The translations under genes were made by a program, and so were the position numbers. From positions 6,262,001 to 6,326,000 of the forward strand of contig JAULSU010000002.1 in assembly GCA_030512335.1 (NCBI GenBank): a stretch of DNA of 64,000 bases, read 5' to 3'. Each line of letters opens with the position of its first letter. The stretch's first letter is position 1. The notes under the pieces were generated by a model. The model worked only from the letters and a program-made list of their open reading frames with translations. It was not told where the DNA came from and made no database searches. This DNA comes from Immersiella caudata. Its lineage: Eukaryota; Ascomycota; Sordariomycetes; Sordariales; Lasiosphaeriaceae. Below are positions 51,912 through 60,650 of the stretch, piece after piece.

Positions 51912-52637
51912 ATGCCTGTCTACGTCGTCACCGGCACCAATCGCGGCCTCGGCCTCGAATTCATCCGCCAACTCGCCTCCTCCCCATCCAATACCATCCT
52001 CGCCGCCGTCCGCTCCCTCCCCTCCGACCTCGGCGAACTGCGCGCCGTCGCATCTCCCACAACCCACATCCTCGAATGCGACACGTCCTCCATCACCTCC
52101 ATCCACACCTTCGCCAAAGCCGCCGCGCAAATCCTCAACCCCTCCAACCTCAAAATCGACTTCCTCATCAACAACGCCGCTATCAACCCCGCCAGCTGGC
52201 AAAGCAGCCTGACGCTGGTGCCGGACGACCTGACAGCGCAAATCAACACCAATGTCCTCGGCCCGGCCAAGACGGTCGAGTTCCTCCTCGAGCAAAACTT
52301 GCTTTCGGAGAATGTCAGGATCCTCAACATGACCTCCGGCCTGGCCAGCCTGAAAATCTCAGCCGAGATCAAACCGCGCAAGGCAGCGGGGTATAGTATT
52401 AGCAAGGCGGCGCTAAACATGCTGGCGGTGCATCAGGCCGAAGATCTAAAGGAGAAGTTGCCGGGGGTGGTGGTTATTGTGATGGATCCGGGGTGGGTGA
52501 AGACGAGGATGGGTGGGAACGGGGCAATTTTGGAGCCGGAGGAGAGCATTGGGGGGATGTTGAAGGTTTTAGAGGGGTTGAAGGGGGACGATAATGGCAA
52601 GTTTTTTCACAATTCGGGGGAGGAGAGGCCGTGGTAG
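51912..52637 (+). CDS. Short-chain dehydrogenase/reductase
   Basis: This is a 241-residue single-exon classical SDR. The NAD(P) motif TGTNRGLG is at residue 8, CDTSS in the cofactor loop, FLINNAAI (NNA), NMTSGLAS (catalytic Ser) and GYSISKAAL (Tyr-x-x-x-Lys). VVIVMDPGWVKTRMGG is the usual post-catalytic block. The end is acidic and short. It is most like the sniffer/carbonyl-reductase-type fungal SDRs. The substrate is unknown. It is divergent from the PARG gene. Confidence 0.92.
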   Translation: MPVYVVTGTNRGLGLEFIRQLASSPSNTILAAVRSLPSDLGELRAVASPTTHILECDTSSITSIHTFAKAAAQILNPSNLKIDFLINNAAINPASWQSSLTLVPDDLTAQINTNVLGPAKTVEFLLEQNLLSENVRILNMTSGLASLKISAEIKPRKAAGYSISKAALNMLAVHQAEDLKEKLPGVVVIVMDPGWVKTRMGGNGAILEPEESIGGMLKVLEGLKGDDNGKFFHNSGEERPW

Positions 52638-52989
52638 GTAGATGTGTGTGTCGGGATAGCTTCTCATTTGAAGTGGGTGAAATTCAACGAGTTTGATTTA
52701 TCGATGCTGCGTGCCACGGCGAAGATGTTGCGGTTTGGTTGCAGCCGTGGCGAATTTTGTGTTTGATGGAAAATGGCAAGGAAGGAGCGGATGCGAATCC
52801 GAGGGAGGGGGTGTCAACGGTTACAGCAGGCCTGGCCGCTTATTTCTTGCGGCTGATGCAAAGGAGTAGAATCCCCGATGAATACGGAAACGTCATCAAG
52901 CTTACGCTGGAGTCTGTAAAGGAAATCTTGCTAGAGAAGAGCTGGTCGAGGACGGACTTTAGGAGCCGTCCAAGTTCATCACCCTCTGA

Positions 52990-53335
52990 GTCCCCAAGCT
53001 CCACCACATCGCTTTCCTGCTTGCCCTCCCCTTCAGAACCGCCAAGGTCCCCATCAACGTCAACCCGCCCGTCTACTGCGGCGAGGACGACTACCCCGGC
53101 AATCAATACCAGGCGGCCATGTGGCTCTGTTTCGACGATGTGTTTCGACGATGTGCCTGAATCTCTGGGCCCCGACGAGTATCACTACTGGGGGATAACC
53201 GGGCACCATGGCTTCCGGCACGCGTATGGGATAGGGTGGGTTGATGGGTGCAGGGCCGAGACCGAGACGCAAGATCCGATCACTCCTCTGGATCCTGGCG
53301 GGGACTATGGACCGCAGTGTTTGGATCTGCAATAA
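52990..53335 (+). pseudogene. Small protein gene broken by 13-bp tandem duplication
   Basis: One frame from 52990 reads LHHIAFLLALPF, KVPINVNPPVYCGEDDYPG, NQYQAAMWLCFDDV, then RRCA and stop. A second frame continues SLGPDEYHYWGITGHHGF, RHAYGIGWVDGC, and ends at 53335. The switch coincides with two copies of TGTTTCGACGATG (53128-53140, 53141-53153). Deleting one copy joins the frames as LCFDDVPESLG. No ATG opens the first frame (a TGA is at 52987), so the 5' end is also missing or on another exon. A 189-codon ATG-started frame (52766-53335) crosses the site, but its N-terminal half is low-complexity shadow text. Family unknown. Confidence 0.55.
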
Positions 53336-53401
53336 CGGGGTCCGGGGTGTTGGAGGGTACATTGTTGTTGGTTGTCTAAGCTATGAGATCTGGGGCGCGT
53401 A

Positions 53402-54178
53402 TTAAACTGAGAGGAAACGAGGCACGTCGTTGCCCAGGTAGAGATACAAAGCTCCGACCAAAGTCCATAGCCCCAGTGTCACCAAAGTAAACCGCAAAGA
53501 TTGCAGCCCATACCCAAGCCGTCTATTCTTCCGTGGAGCCTTCGGGCCAACCATCTTCTCAATCGGCTCAACCCCTTCCTCCCTCCCCGCCTTCAGCCCA
53601 ATCTTCAACCCCGGCAACCCATCCATACTCCACGCATTCTTCAACGCCCAATACCTCTGCATACTCTCCTCCTTCTTCCCCTGCTCGAACCTCTCCGCCT
53701 TCTTCGCAAAGAACTGATTCAGCGTTGTGCGATGCTCCTTGAAATCATAATACGGCACCGAATACCCACACGAGCTGCCCACCTGGTGAATATCCACCAA
53801 GATAATCGCCCTACTCCCTGGGATAGTCTTGACCTCATGCTCTTCCACGAAATCATCGAATTCCCTCGTCCCATGCTCCAGCGCCCGTCCGTGTCCAAAC
53901 AGCCTTACGATCCTGGGTAATCCCTCAAAAGCATTGAACATGACGGTAATCCGCCCATTCCCGGGCTCGTAGAGGTGGGAAATGGTTTCGTTCCCGCTAC
54001 CGGTTAAGTCCATGTACCAGAAGAGAGAGGGGTTGAGGATGCCGAAGTAGGGACCGCCTTTGGGGGAGATGTTGACGTGACCTGAGCCCGAGAGCGGGGC
54101 GGTGGCTACCCAGAACATTTTTTGGGTGAGGAGCCATTGGTGGAGGGAGGGGGGGATAGTTTCGTAGAATTGGCCCAT
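53402..54178 (-). CDS. Pyridoxamine 5'-phosphate oxidase-like FMN-binding protein
   Basis: This is a predicted split-barrel flavoprotein of 258 residues, single exon. The N-terminal block IPPSLHQWLLTQKMFWVATAPL and HVNISPKGGPYF is the conserved entry of the fungal PNPOx-like family. NGRITVMFNAFEGLPRIVRLFGHG and IHQVGSSCGYSVPYYDF follow. The C-terminus adds one membrane helix (LVTLGLWTLVGALYLYLGN), so the protein is probably tail-anchored. The true PNPOx active-site set is not evident, so the reaction is unknown. Confidence 0.88.
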   Translation of the reverse strand: MGQFYETIPPSLHQWLLTQKMFWVATAPLSGSGHVNISPKGGPYFGILNPSLFWYMDLTGSGNETISHLYEPGNGRITVMFNAFEGLPRIVRLFGHGRALEHGTREFDDFVEEHEVKTIPGSRAIILVDIHQVGSSCGYSVPYYDFKEHRTTLNQFFAKKAERFEQGKKEESMQRYWALKNAWSMDGLPGLKIGLKAGREEGVEPIEKMVGPKAPRKNRRLGYGLQSLRFTLVTLGLWTLVGALYLYLGNDVPRFLSV

Positions 54179-54917
54179 TTTGGTACTGACTGAGGTTGTG
54201 TATTAGGTGTCTTGAGTGTGTTAGTAGAGGGTCGTTGAGTTAAAAGGGGTTGTTGTGGAGGTGATGTGGGTTGGGGATGGAGACAAAGGGCATTGTTTGC
54301 GTGTGGGTGTTAAAAGGGGTCGCGCCGAACTTCGGATGCCGTCATTGGGAGGGCGTGGTGCAAGTGCGCTAAGAAAGGGATGGTGTGGGGGGTGTGAGAC
54401 GCAGGTCTCAGACTCCGGAAATGGGCAGGTCTGGACGGTGCGGGGTACCTGAGCTTAAACTCACCTCCTGTCTGCCCCTCATCACGTGAGTCACACCTTT
54501 CTGCGACGCGTCACTGCCGCGACTGCCAGACGTTGCTGCTGATGAAGCCTCAGGCAGGTTCGTTGATTTGCTGCGACATCAGGTTTGCTCGCTCGGTTTC
54601 AATTCTGCCAGAATTTTTCTCTCTTCCCTACCCGAACTCTGAGCGGTCAAAACGGCGTCCAAGTTTGAGGCCAAATCAGGCAGCTGTGCCCCTCTCGGTT
54701 CCTGTTTCTGCCTAACTTTCGGTGAAACGGCATCCTTCGCTGGCCTTCTTATCACTCCGCCAAAAGCCATCCCGTCCCCTTGGCTGCCTGCTCGGATCCA
54801 TTTCTCTCTGCCCAATTGCGCAAAACGAAACATCAAAGACAGCGACCCGCACGACACTCAATCCCATCCATCGTTCGCCCTCGTTTGCACTGGTTACCCC
54901 CTCGCCACTCGTCCAAA
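54179..54917. other. Divergent intergenic region
   Basis: These 0.74 kb separate the PNPOx-like gene (minus) and the C2H2 gene (plus). Plus-strand frame continues upstream of the C2H2 start to 54780 without ATG and is taken as 5' UTR. Confidence 0.4.
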
Positions 54918-57850
54918 ATGGGCACTCCAGATCCGAGTCAGCATAGCGCGGCACTGACCCCCGCTGGAGAGGTCGCCGGCCCCCGCGGCTCCGACCCGTC
55001 CGGTGTCTCCACAACAGCCGGCGATGCCAAGGGTCCCGAAATGGACGCGCTTTCCAAGGGTATCACCGACATCACTCTTCACCCAGATGGCAGCGATACC
55101 GAAGTTGAAGATGAACCCCCAACCAGAGACCTGCCGGATGATGAAACGGTCGAGCGGCGACAAGAGCTCATCGACCGCATTATGCGGAGCTTCCGCGCCA
55201 CCCTCGAGTCCAAGACATCGATGCCAATGCCGTCAAAGGAGGTAGCTGCCGAGGAACTCAAGGCGGACCGTGAGGAACCCTCAGAGCGGAAAGCCTCCTT
55301 TGCGGTTTCGAACGACGAGCAAGATGAAGCAAAGCCTGCCAGCGAGATGGCTGCCGAGTCACCTCCGCCTCCGGCCAAGCCAGCGAAGAAATCAATCTCC
55401 ATCCTTTCCCGGTTCATGTCTCGGAGGAGCGTTGCGGAGGACTCGGCTTCATCATCGTCGACCTCATCCCCCTCGCCGCCTCCGCCGCCCCCACCGAGCG
55501 CCGGTGCGCCCCTGGCTCCGGCTCCGGCCACTAAGGAGGAGGCCAGGAAGGGGTCCGCCCGAAGTTCCAGCCCAGAGAAGGAGAAGCGTGCACCTGCGGA
55601 GAGGTCGACAGACAAGTTGGCCGCGGCTGTTCCCGTCCTGAAGCAGAAGCGAGCAGTTCCGGCACCGCCGCCAGCCGCACGCCGTGCCGCCGGTCCACCC
55701 TCTTTTGCCTCCGCCCCGGCACCAGGTGCAGGTGGGCCTTTGGCATTCTCGGCGGCTGCTTTCGGGCAGGCCCGTTCGTTTTCAACTTTGCTGCCCCAGC
55801 CGCCCCAGCCGCCCCAGCCGCCCCAACTTCAGGCCTTCGGCGGAGTACCCCCACCCGCTCAGCCGGTGCAGCCAGAGCTCGCGGCCCCTACCGCGCCGCT
55901 CTCAACCCTATCCGCCGCGTCCCAGCAACCGGGTGCAGGCCTTCGGCGTCGAGGACTACTACTGCCAGAAGATGAGGCCGTGTCTGAGGAATCGCCACCG
56001 CCAAGATTGTCATCGTTTCGCCAAACCGCAGTTCCATCTGCTCCCCCACCCGTGCAGTTCCAGCGCAGGCACGTCATCCCGGACTCACTACCTTCTTCTT
56101 ACCAGGAGGAAGCTAGGGCGTATTCTTCGACCCAGTCTCACAATTTCCTCGCAGCCGAGCCCAGGGGAGCGGCCCAACCCCGTTTCGAGACTCTGGACTT
56201 TTACAGCGATGTTACCCAGCCGCAGCCACCCTCCCACGGGCCTCCTGGCCCTACAGGGGCCGCTGCAGAAGAGGCTTCTTTCGAGTTTCTGCGGAACATG
56301 CTCCCACCCGGGGCCTTTTCTGGCCTGGACGCCCCTGCCGCGAATCTCCAAGCGGGCTATGGTCTTCAAGCGCTTGGCGGCATGTTTCACTCACACGCGT
56401 TCATCCCGTCAAGTGCATCATATGGTGCAATGGCAGGACCATCAGCCCAAGTCATCAGCCCAATATCCCTCCCAGATGCTGTCTCACCGGAAGCCACTCA
56501 AACGAAGCATGAGCAGGATGACGACGGGGCTATTGCAAGCGATCACGATGGAAGACGGAAGAAGCCGAAGCGGGCGGACAAGGTCGGGCCTGGCCCCAGC
56601 AAGAAGTTTGCATGCCCCTACTTCAAGAGAAACCGTGCCAAGTACAGCAAGTGGACCTCTTGTCCGGGCCCTGGTTGGGACGAGGTTCACAGAGTCAAGT
56701 AAGTTCCCCTGGTTACCTTGTCTTGAGAGGGCCATTGCTAATGTACAACAGGACTCACCTCTACCGCCGCCATGCCCTGCCGATACAGTGCCCCAGATGC
56801 TGGGGCGTTTTCAAGTCGGATGAGCTGCTCCGCTCACATCTGCAACAAAATCCACCATGCCTAATGGCTGAGAACCGTGCCCCGGTCGAGGGTTTCACGA
56901 AAGATCAGGAGAAGCGACTTCGCAGCCGAAAGAAAGCACAGGCGGATACCACAGATGAGGATAAGTGGAGGGAGATCTACATCATTCTCTTTCCGGACGA
57001 CGACGAGAGTTCGATTCCTTCGCCGTGTAAGACACCTCCTACCCTCTCAACACCGGGAATTGGTGTGGTTGTCTTCGGGGTTTTCCCTTCGGCAGCGGCC
57101 CTGCAGTTGGGAATTAAAGCAGGAAGAAGAAAAGGCCCTGCCACCACTCTTCGCCTTTCGCCCTCAACTCTTCCTTTCCTTGCTTCCTACATGTGCCCCC
57201 GACTAACGGATGTACCAGACTACGACCCAACCGACTTTTCCCCTTCACCACCGACCTCCACCGGGGCCGATAACTCGCTGGAAGACTACACCAGCTTCGT
57301 CCGCCGCGAGATGCCCACTCTGGTAAGGCGTGAACTCGAAACCATTATGCAGGAATTCTCCGACGTGGATCCCCGTTTCCGGTCCCGAATTGCCGATATC
57401 GTACTTACCCTCCAGCCGCGATTAATCGATCTGTACAAGCAATCTCAACTGCCGTTGAGCGAGTGGGGGCCGTCGAATGATTCATCCCGAGGTAACGACA
57501 CAACACCGGCAACGGGGACGGATTCTTCGCCAACTCCAGCAAATCCCTCGTCGACACCTGCTACGGGCGCGGATTCTTCATTCACGCCTGCTACGGCGGC
57601 TTCGGATGGGCATTTGGATCCTGCCCTGGGAGGTTACGACGGAAGCGGATTCACGTTTGATCCGAACGCTGGGTTGGGGGCGTGGGATGGGCCAGTAATT
57701 GACGAAGGGTTTAGTTGGGATGAGGAATTCGACAACTTGCTGAACCCGTCGCTGTTCATGCCGCAGGGGGGAGGGCAAGGACTGGATGCCAGTGCGTATC
57801 AGTACGTACCACAGCCGGGGCCGTCAGGCGTCCCGAGAACTTGGGGGTAG
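54918..57850 (+). CDS. Fungal C2H2-like zinc-finger protein, Pro-rich
   Basis: This predicted nuclear protein has 895 residues in three exons (54918-56698, 56752-57026, 57219-57850). The first ~530 residues are disordered and Pro/Ser/Ala-rich, with a run of (P-Q-P)n near 55790-55830 and clusters of Lys/Arg. The conserved module starts at KKFACPYFKRNRAKYSKW, continues SCPGPGWDEVHRVKTHLYRRH across the first splice, and ends PIQCPRCWGVFKSDELLRSH with NPPC. This is the widespread fungal C-x-Y-F-K...R-R-H / CPRC double finger. A helical region follows (VRREMPTLVRRELETIMQEF), then a Ser/Thr/Pro repeat (TPATGTDSSPTPAN) and an acidic Trp-containing end, possibly an activation domain. Intron 2 is 192 nt, a multiple of three and stop-free, so retention would yield a 959-residue form. 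Confidence 0.87.
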
Positions 57851-58129
57851 GCGTTTGGGTGTTACCTTGGGGGATTATCATCATCACCGCGTGGCTGTTC
57901 GCTTCGCTATCAAATCCCAACCCCGACATTTAGGGGCACGAAACAGATCAAGTACATTGTATTCGCCGTTCATTACCTCCTATCGTAACACCGTATCAGA
58001 ATCCGCGAGCGATAGCAAAAGCCAGGACCTCTAGAACCAGACGCCATGCCAAGTGTTGATACAGAGTAAAGCCACCACCACCACAGCATCTCTCCCTCCG
58101 GAAGAACAGACCAGCAGAGAGCGACTCCT

Positions 58130-59175
58130 CTACGCCATATCCGCCACAACCTTGTACCCCTTCATCCCCCTCACGCTCCTCCCCCTCAACCAGTATAACC
58201 CTCCAAACACCACCGCCCCCACCACCGGGAACCACAACACGTTCCTCACGATCCACGGGACCATCACATTCCCGATGTAGCTGAAAAAGTAGTTATCCCA
58301 ATTATCCCAACTGCCTCCCCTCCCCTGGGTAAAAAACACCCACCGCGCTCCGCCCTCGCCCATATCCATCATGACCCTGTATATATTATCCTCCTCATCC
58401 ACATCCGCCGGCATGCGCGAGAAGTACTTGTTCCAAATGGCCGTGACGAACCATTGGCCCGAGGCGTAGTGGATTGTGAAGTAGGGCAGGATATAGTAGA
58501 AGGACCAGGGGATGAGGCTGTCGACGATGAGTTGCCAGAAGGGATGGCCGGGGCGGGCGCCGATGATGTTGTTGGAGAGGGTGCCTTTGCCGCCGTCGAT
58601 GAGGAAGGAGGGGTAGTAGAGGAGGGGGAGAAGGTCGCGGGAGCAGCCCTGGAGAAAAGACTTTAGCTTGGAATTGGGGGGTGGCATAGTAAGGAAGGGA
58701 AGGGACGCACATTGTCAAGATCGAGGTAGATGCCGCCAAACTTGAGGATCAAAAAGTAGCGCAGGGAATCGATGCGCTGGACGGGGAACTTGTAGCCGTC
58801 GTAGGTCTTGAGGAACCAAGGGTAGTTCTCAGCGATGAACTCGCGCGACGCCGACTCGGTCCAGAGGCGGTGCTCAAAGTCGGGATTGTGGGTTTTGCAC
58901 GTCGCGCGGACCTCGTCCCAATCCGAGGGGATGCTCTCGTTGCCGGGATCTTTCCAGTTGTGGAAGATTTGGTGGATTATTTTGGGGATGCGCTGCGGGC
59001 GCGTCTTCTCACCGCGGGTGCTGTTGTAGGCGGCTTCGATTTCCTCCTGCGTTAGGGCGGGGCCTGGATGCGCGCCAAACATGTGAACGAAGCGCAGCAC
59101 GCCCGGCACGACGACCCCGACCAGCAGGACAATTGAGAGCAGCGCAAGGAGCGCCGTGAGTGATCGGAGCCGCAT
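58130..59175 (-). CDS. GT32 mannosyltransferase (SUR1/CSG1-like)
   Basis: This is a predicted Golgi type II glycosyltransferase with a DXD sugar-binding domain, 327 residues. Exons 59175-58711 and 58648-58130 join in phase 0 across a 62-bp intron. A signal anchor (LTALLALLSIVLLVGVVVPGVL) is followed by RIPKIIHQIFHNWKDP, the family entry block. RIDSLRYFLILKFGGIYLDLDN contains the catalytic D-x-D, then GCSRDLLPLLYYPSF, NNIIGARPGHPFW and TIWNKYF-like text. Two hydrophobic segments close the protein (FYYILPYFTI, IVRNVLWFPVVGAVVFGGLYWL). Yeast relatives (Sur1, Csh1) mannosylate inositol phosphoceramide, so a role in sphingolipid (MIPC) synthesis is the best guess. Confidence 0.9.
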
Positions 59176-59518
59176 TGTCTACATGTAGCGGGTGGTGCGA
59201 TGGGAGAGGGGAGGTTGCACGGGTCGGAAAGATTGGGATAGGAGGATTGTCAAGATTCTGATCCACCGCGCTGCGCCCCTGTTGGACTCAGGACGGAACG
59301 CGCCGCTGCCTAATCAGCGATAAGCCGATGGCCCCACAAAACGCGCCACGCTTGTGCCACAGCGGCGCAGATTTACTCACCCGCTAATCTGGCATCTTGG
59401 GAGTTCGAAGAGCGAGCCCGCCAGTTGAGGGCTCATGCATGATGCGGGTTTGGTGTTTGGGCAAAAAGGGAAGAGGGGAGATTGTGGTGCTATAAGCATG
59501 CACTGTTCGGCCAAAAAA
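59176..59518. other. Intergenic between GT32 gene and tRNA
   Basis: Nothing coding is seen in these 343 bp. It contains the GT32 promoter. A TTTTTT tract (minus strand, about 59513-59518) just after the tRNA is its likely RNA polymerase III terminator. Confidence 0.45.
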
Positions 59519-59590
59519 CGATCCACCCAGGGGTCGAACCTGGAACCTCCTGATTCGTAGTCAGACGCTCTGCCATTGAGCCAGCGGACC
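59519..59590 (-). tRNA. tRNA-Arg(ACG)
   Basis: The 72-nt minus-strand cloverleaf starts GGTCCGC, pairing with GTGGATC (two G-U pairs). The D-arm is GGCTCAATGGCAGAGC. The anticodon arm is TCTGA-CTACGAA-TCAGG, with anticodon ACG. The T-arm is CCAGG-TTCGACC-CCTGG. No intron is present. A T-run follows directly as terminator. The MITE nest lies about 160 bp away. Confidence 0.93.
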
Positions 59591-59746
59591 TCTCTTGTCA
59601 TTGATATCCAGATGGCTTTTTTGTTCCTTATTCGTTTGATATCCAGCTAAATTGTTATTAAGCCCTTTTCCACATAATAAAATACAAGGTTAAAAGATTA
59701 AGTAAGGTGGAGGCCTTTTGGAACACCCCTGCCTTTGGAACACCAT

Positions 59747-60289
59747 TGTCAGAAAGAAAGGGGTTCAGGGGGCCCTGGGTTTCCGGTCAGCGAAGCTGAC
59801 TGGATGCCTGGCACCGCCTGAACGCCAGTCAGCCTCAGCCATGGTGTTAACAAAGCTGAATCCTACGAAGTGGTGTCAGAAACACTGCACCTTGGAATGG
59901 GTGGAAACGATGGGTAGCAATGGCTTGATTGTATTCCTTGTGGAGGTTCTGGCTTTCAGCCAGAACCTCCTTCTTTATAGACCACTTCGTAGGATTCAGC
60001 TTCGTCAACACCATGGCTGAGGCTGACTGGCGTTCAGGCGGTGCCAGGCATCCTGTCAGAAACACTGCACCGTGGAATGGGTGGAAACGATGGGTAGCAA
60101 TGGCTTGATTGTATTGCTTGTGGAGGTTCTGGCTGAAAAGCCAGAACCTCCTTCTTTATAGACCACTTCGTAGGATTCAGCTTCGCCAACACCATGGCTG
60201 AGGCTGACTGGCGTTCAGGCGGTGCCAGGCATCCAGTCAGCTTCGCTGACCGGAAGCCCAGGGCCCCCTGAACCCCTTTCTTTCTGACA
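59747..60289. mobile_element. Nested MITE-like cluster, copies C1-C3
   Basis: Three pieces of the same family lie end to end. A forward 5' half is at 59747-59873. An inverted copy lacking its far end is at 59874-60053. A complete inverted copy (236 bp) is at 60054-60289. Ends read TGTCAGAAA and TTTCTGACA. The two inverted copies are nearly identical to each other (GGTAGCAATGGCTTGATTGT shared), indicating recent duplication or insertion. Each has the hairpin GGAGGTTCTGGC / GCCAGAACCTCC. No coding capacity. Confidence 0.75.
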
Positions 60290-60290
60290 G

Positions 60291-60324
60291 TTCTGGCCAT
60301 AAGGGTGGCCCGCAGGTCGTCACA
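60291..60324 (-). mobile_element. LTR 5' end fragment
   Basis: Read on the minus strand it starts TGTGACGACCTG and matches the first 30 bp of the LTR-like region at 21217 with 28 of 30 bases. It is cut off directly by the MITE end at 60289, so the MITE probably inserted into, or recombined with, an LTR. Confidence 0.55.
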
Positions 60325-60329
60325 TTACG

Positions 60330-60650
60330 TTCTCCGCCCTTTTATCGATAAGCTTATATTTATCTACCTTAATAATATCCTAGTTTATTAAAAAGGAGAT
60401 AAAAGTACTGTAAATACAACCACTTCATCCTCTTTACATTAGAAAAAGTAGGACTTATAGTAAACCGGTTAAAAGAAAGTTTTACGTTGAGGAACTTAAC
60501 TTCTTAGGATTTAGAATCTTACCTAAAAAGATAAAGATGTAAAAGTCAAAAGTTAAGGTAATTATAAACTAGCTAACACTTACTTTACAGATAAAAGTTC
60601 AAGCTTTTATTAGCTTTACAAACTTCTACCGACGGTAGTGGTTAGCTAAG
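60330..60650 (+). mobile_element. Decayed Ty3/gypsy reverse-transcriptase fragment
   Basis: This is an AT-rich stretch with translation fragments of a gypsy RT in more than one frame: FIYLNNILVY (from the catalytic YxDD box, here with N-N), KFYVEELNFLGFRI, and KVQAFISFTNFYRR. Many stops interrupt it. The pattern of former C-G pairs now T-A fits repeat-induced point mutation. No gag, integrase or matching second LTR is seen. Confidence 0.7.

Noticed and set aside
52766..53335. Intact 189-residue protein from ATG 52766
   Set aside because: Its middle is low-complexity Ser/Pro text that is a shadow of a better frame (VPINVNPPVYCGEDDYPG). The 13-bp duplication explains the frame mixture better.
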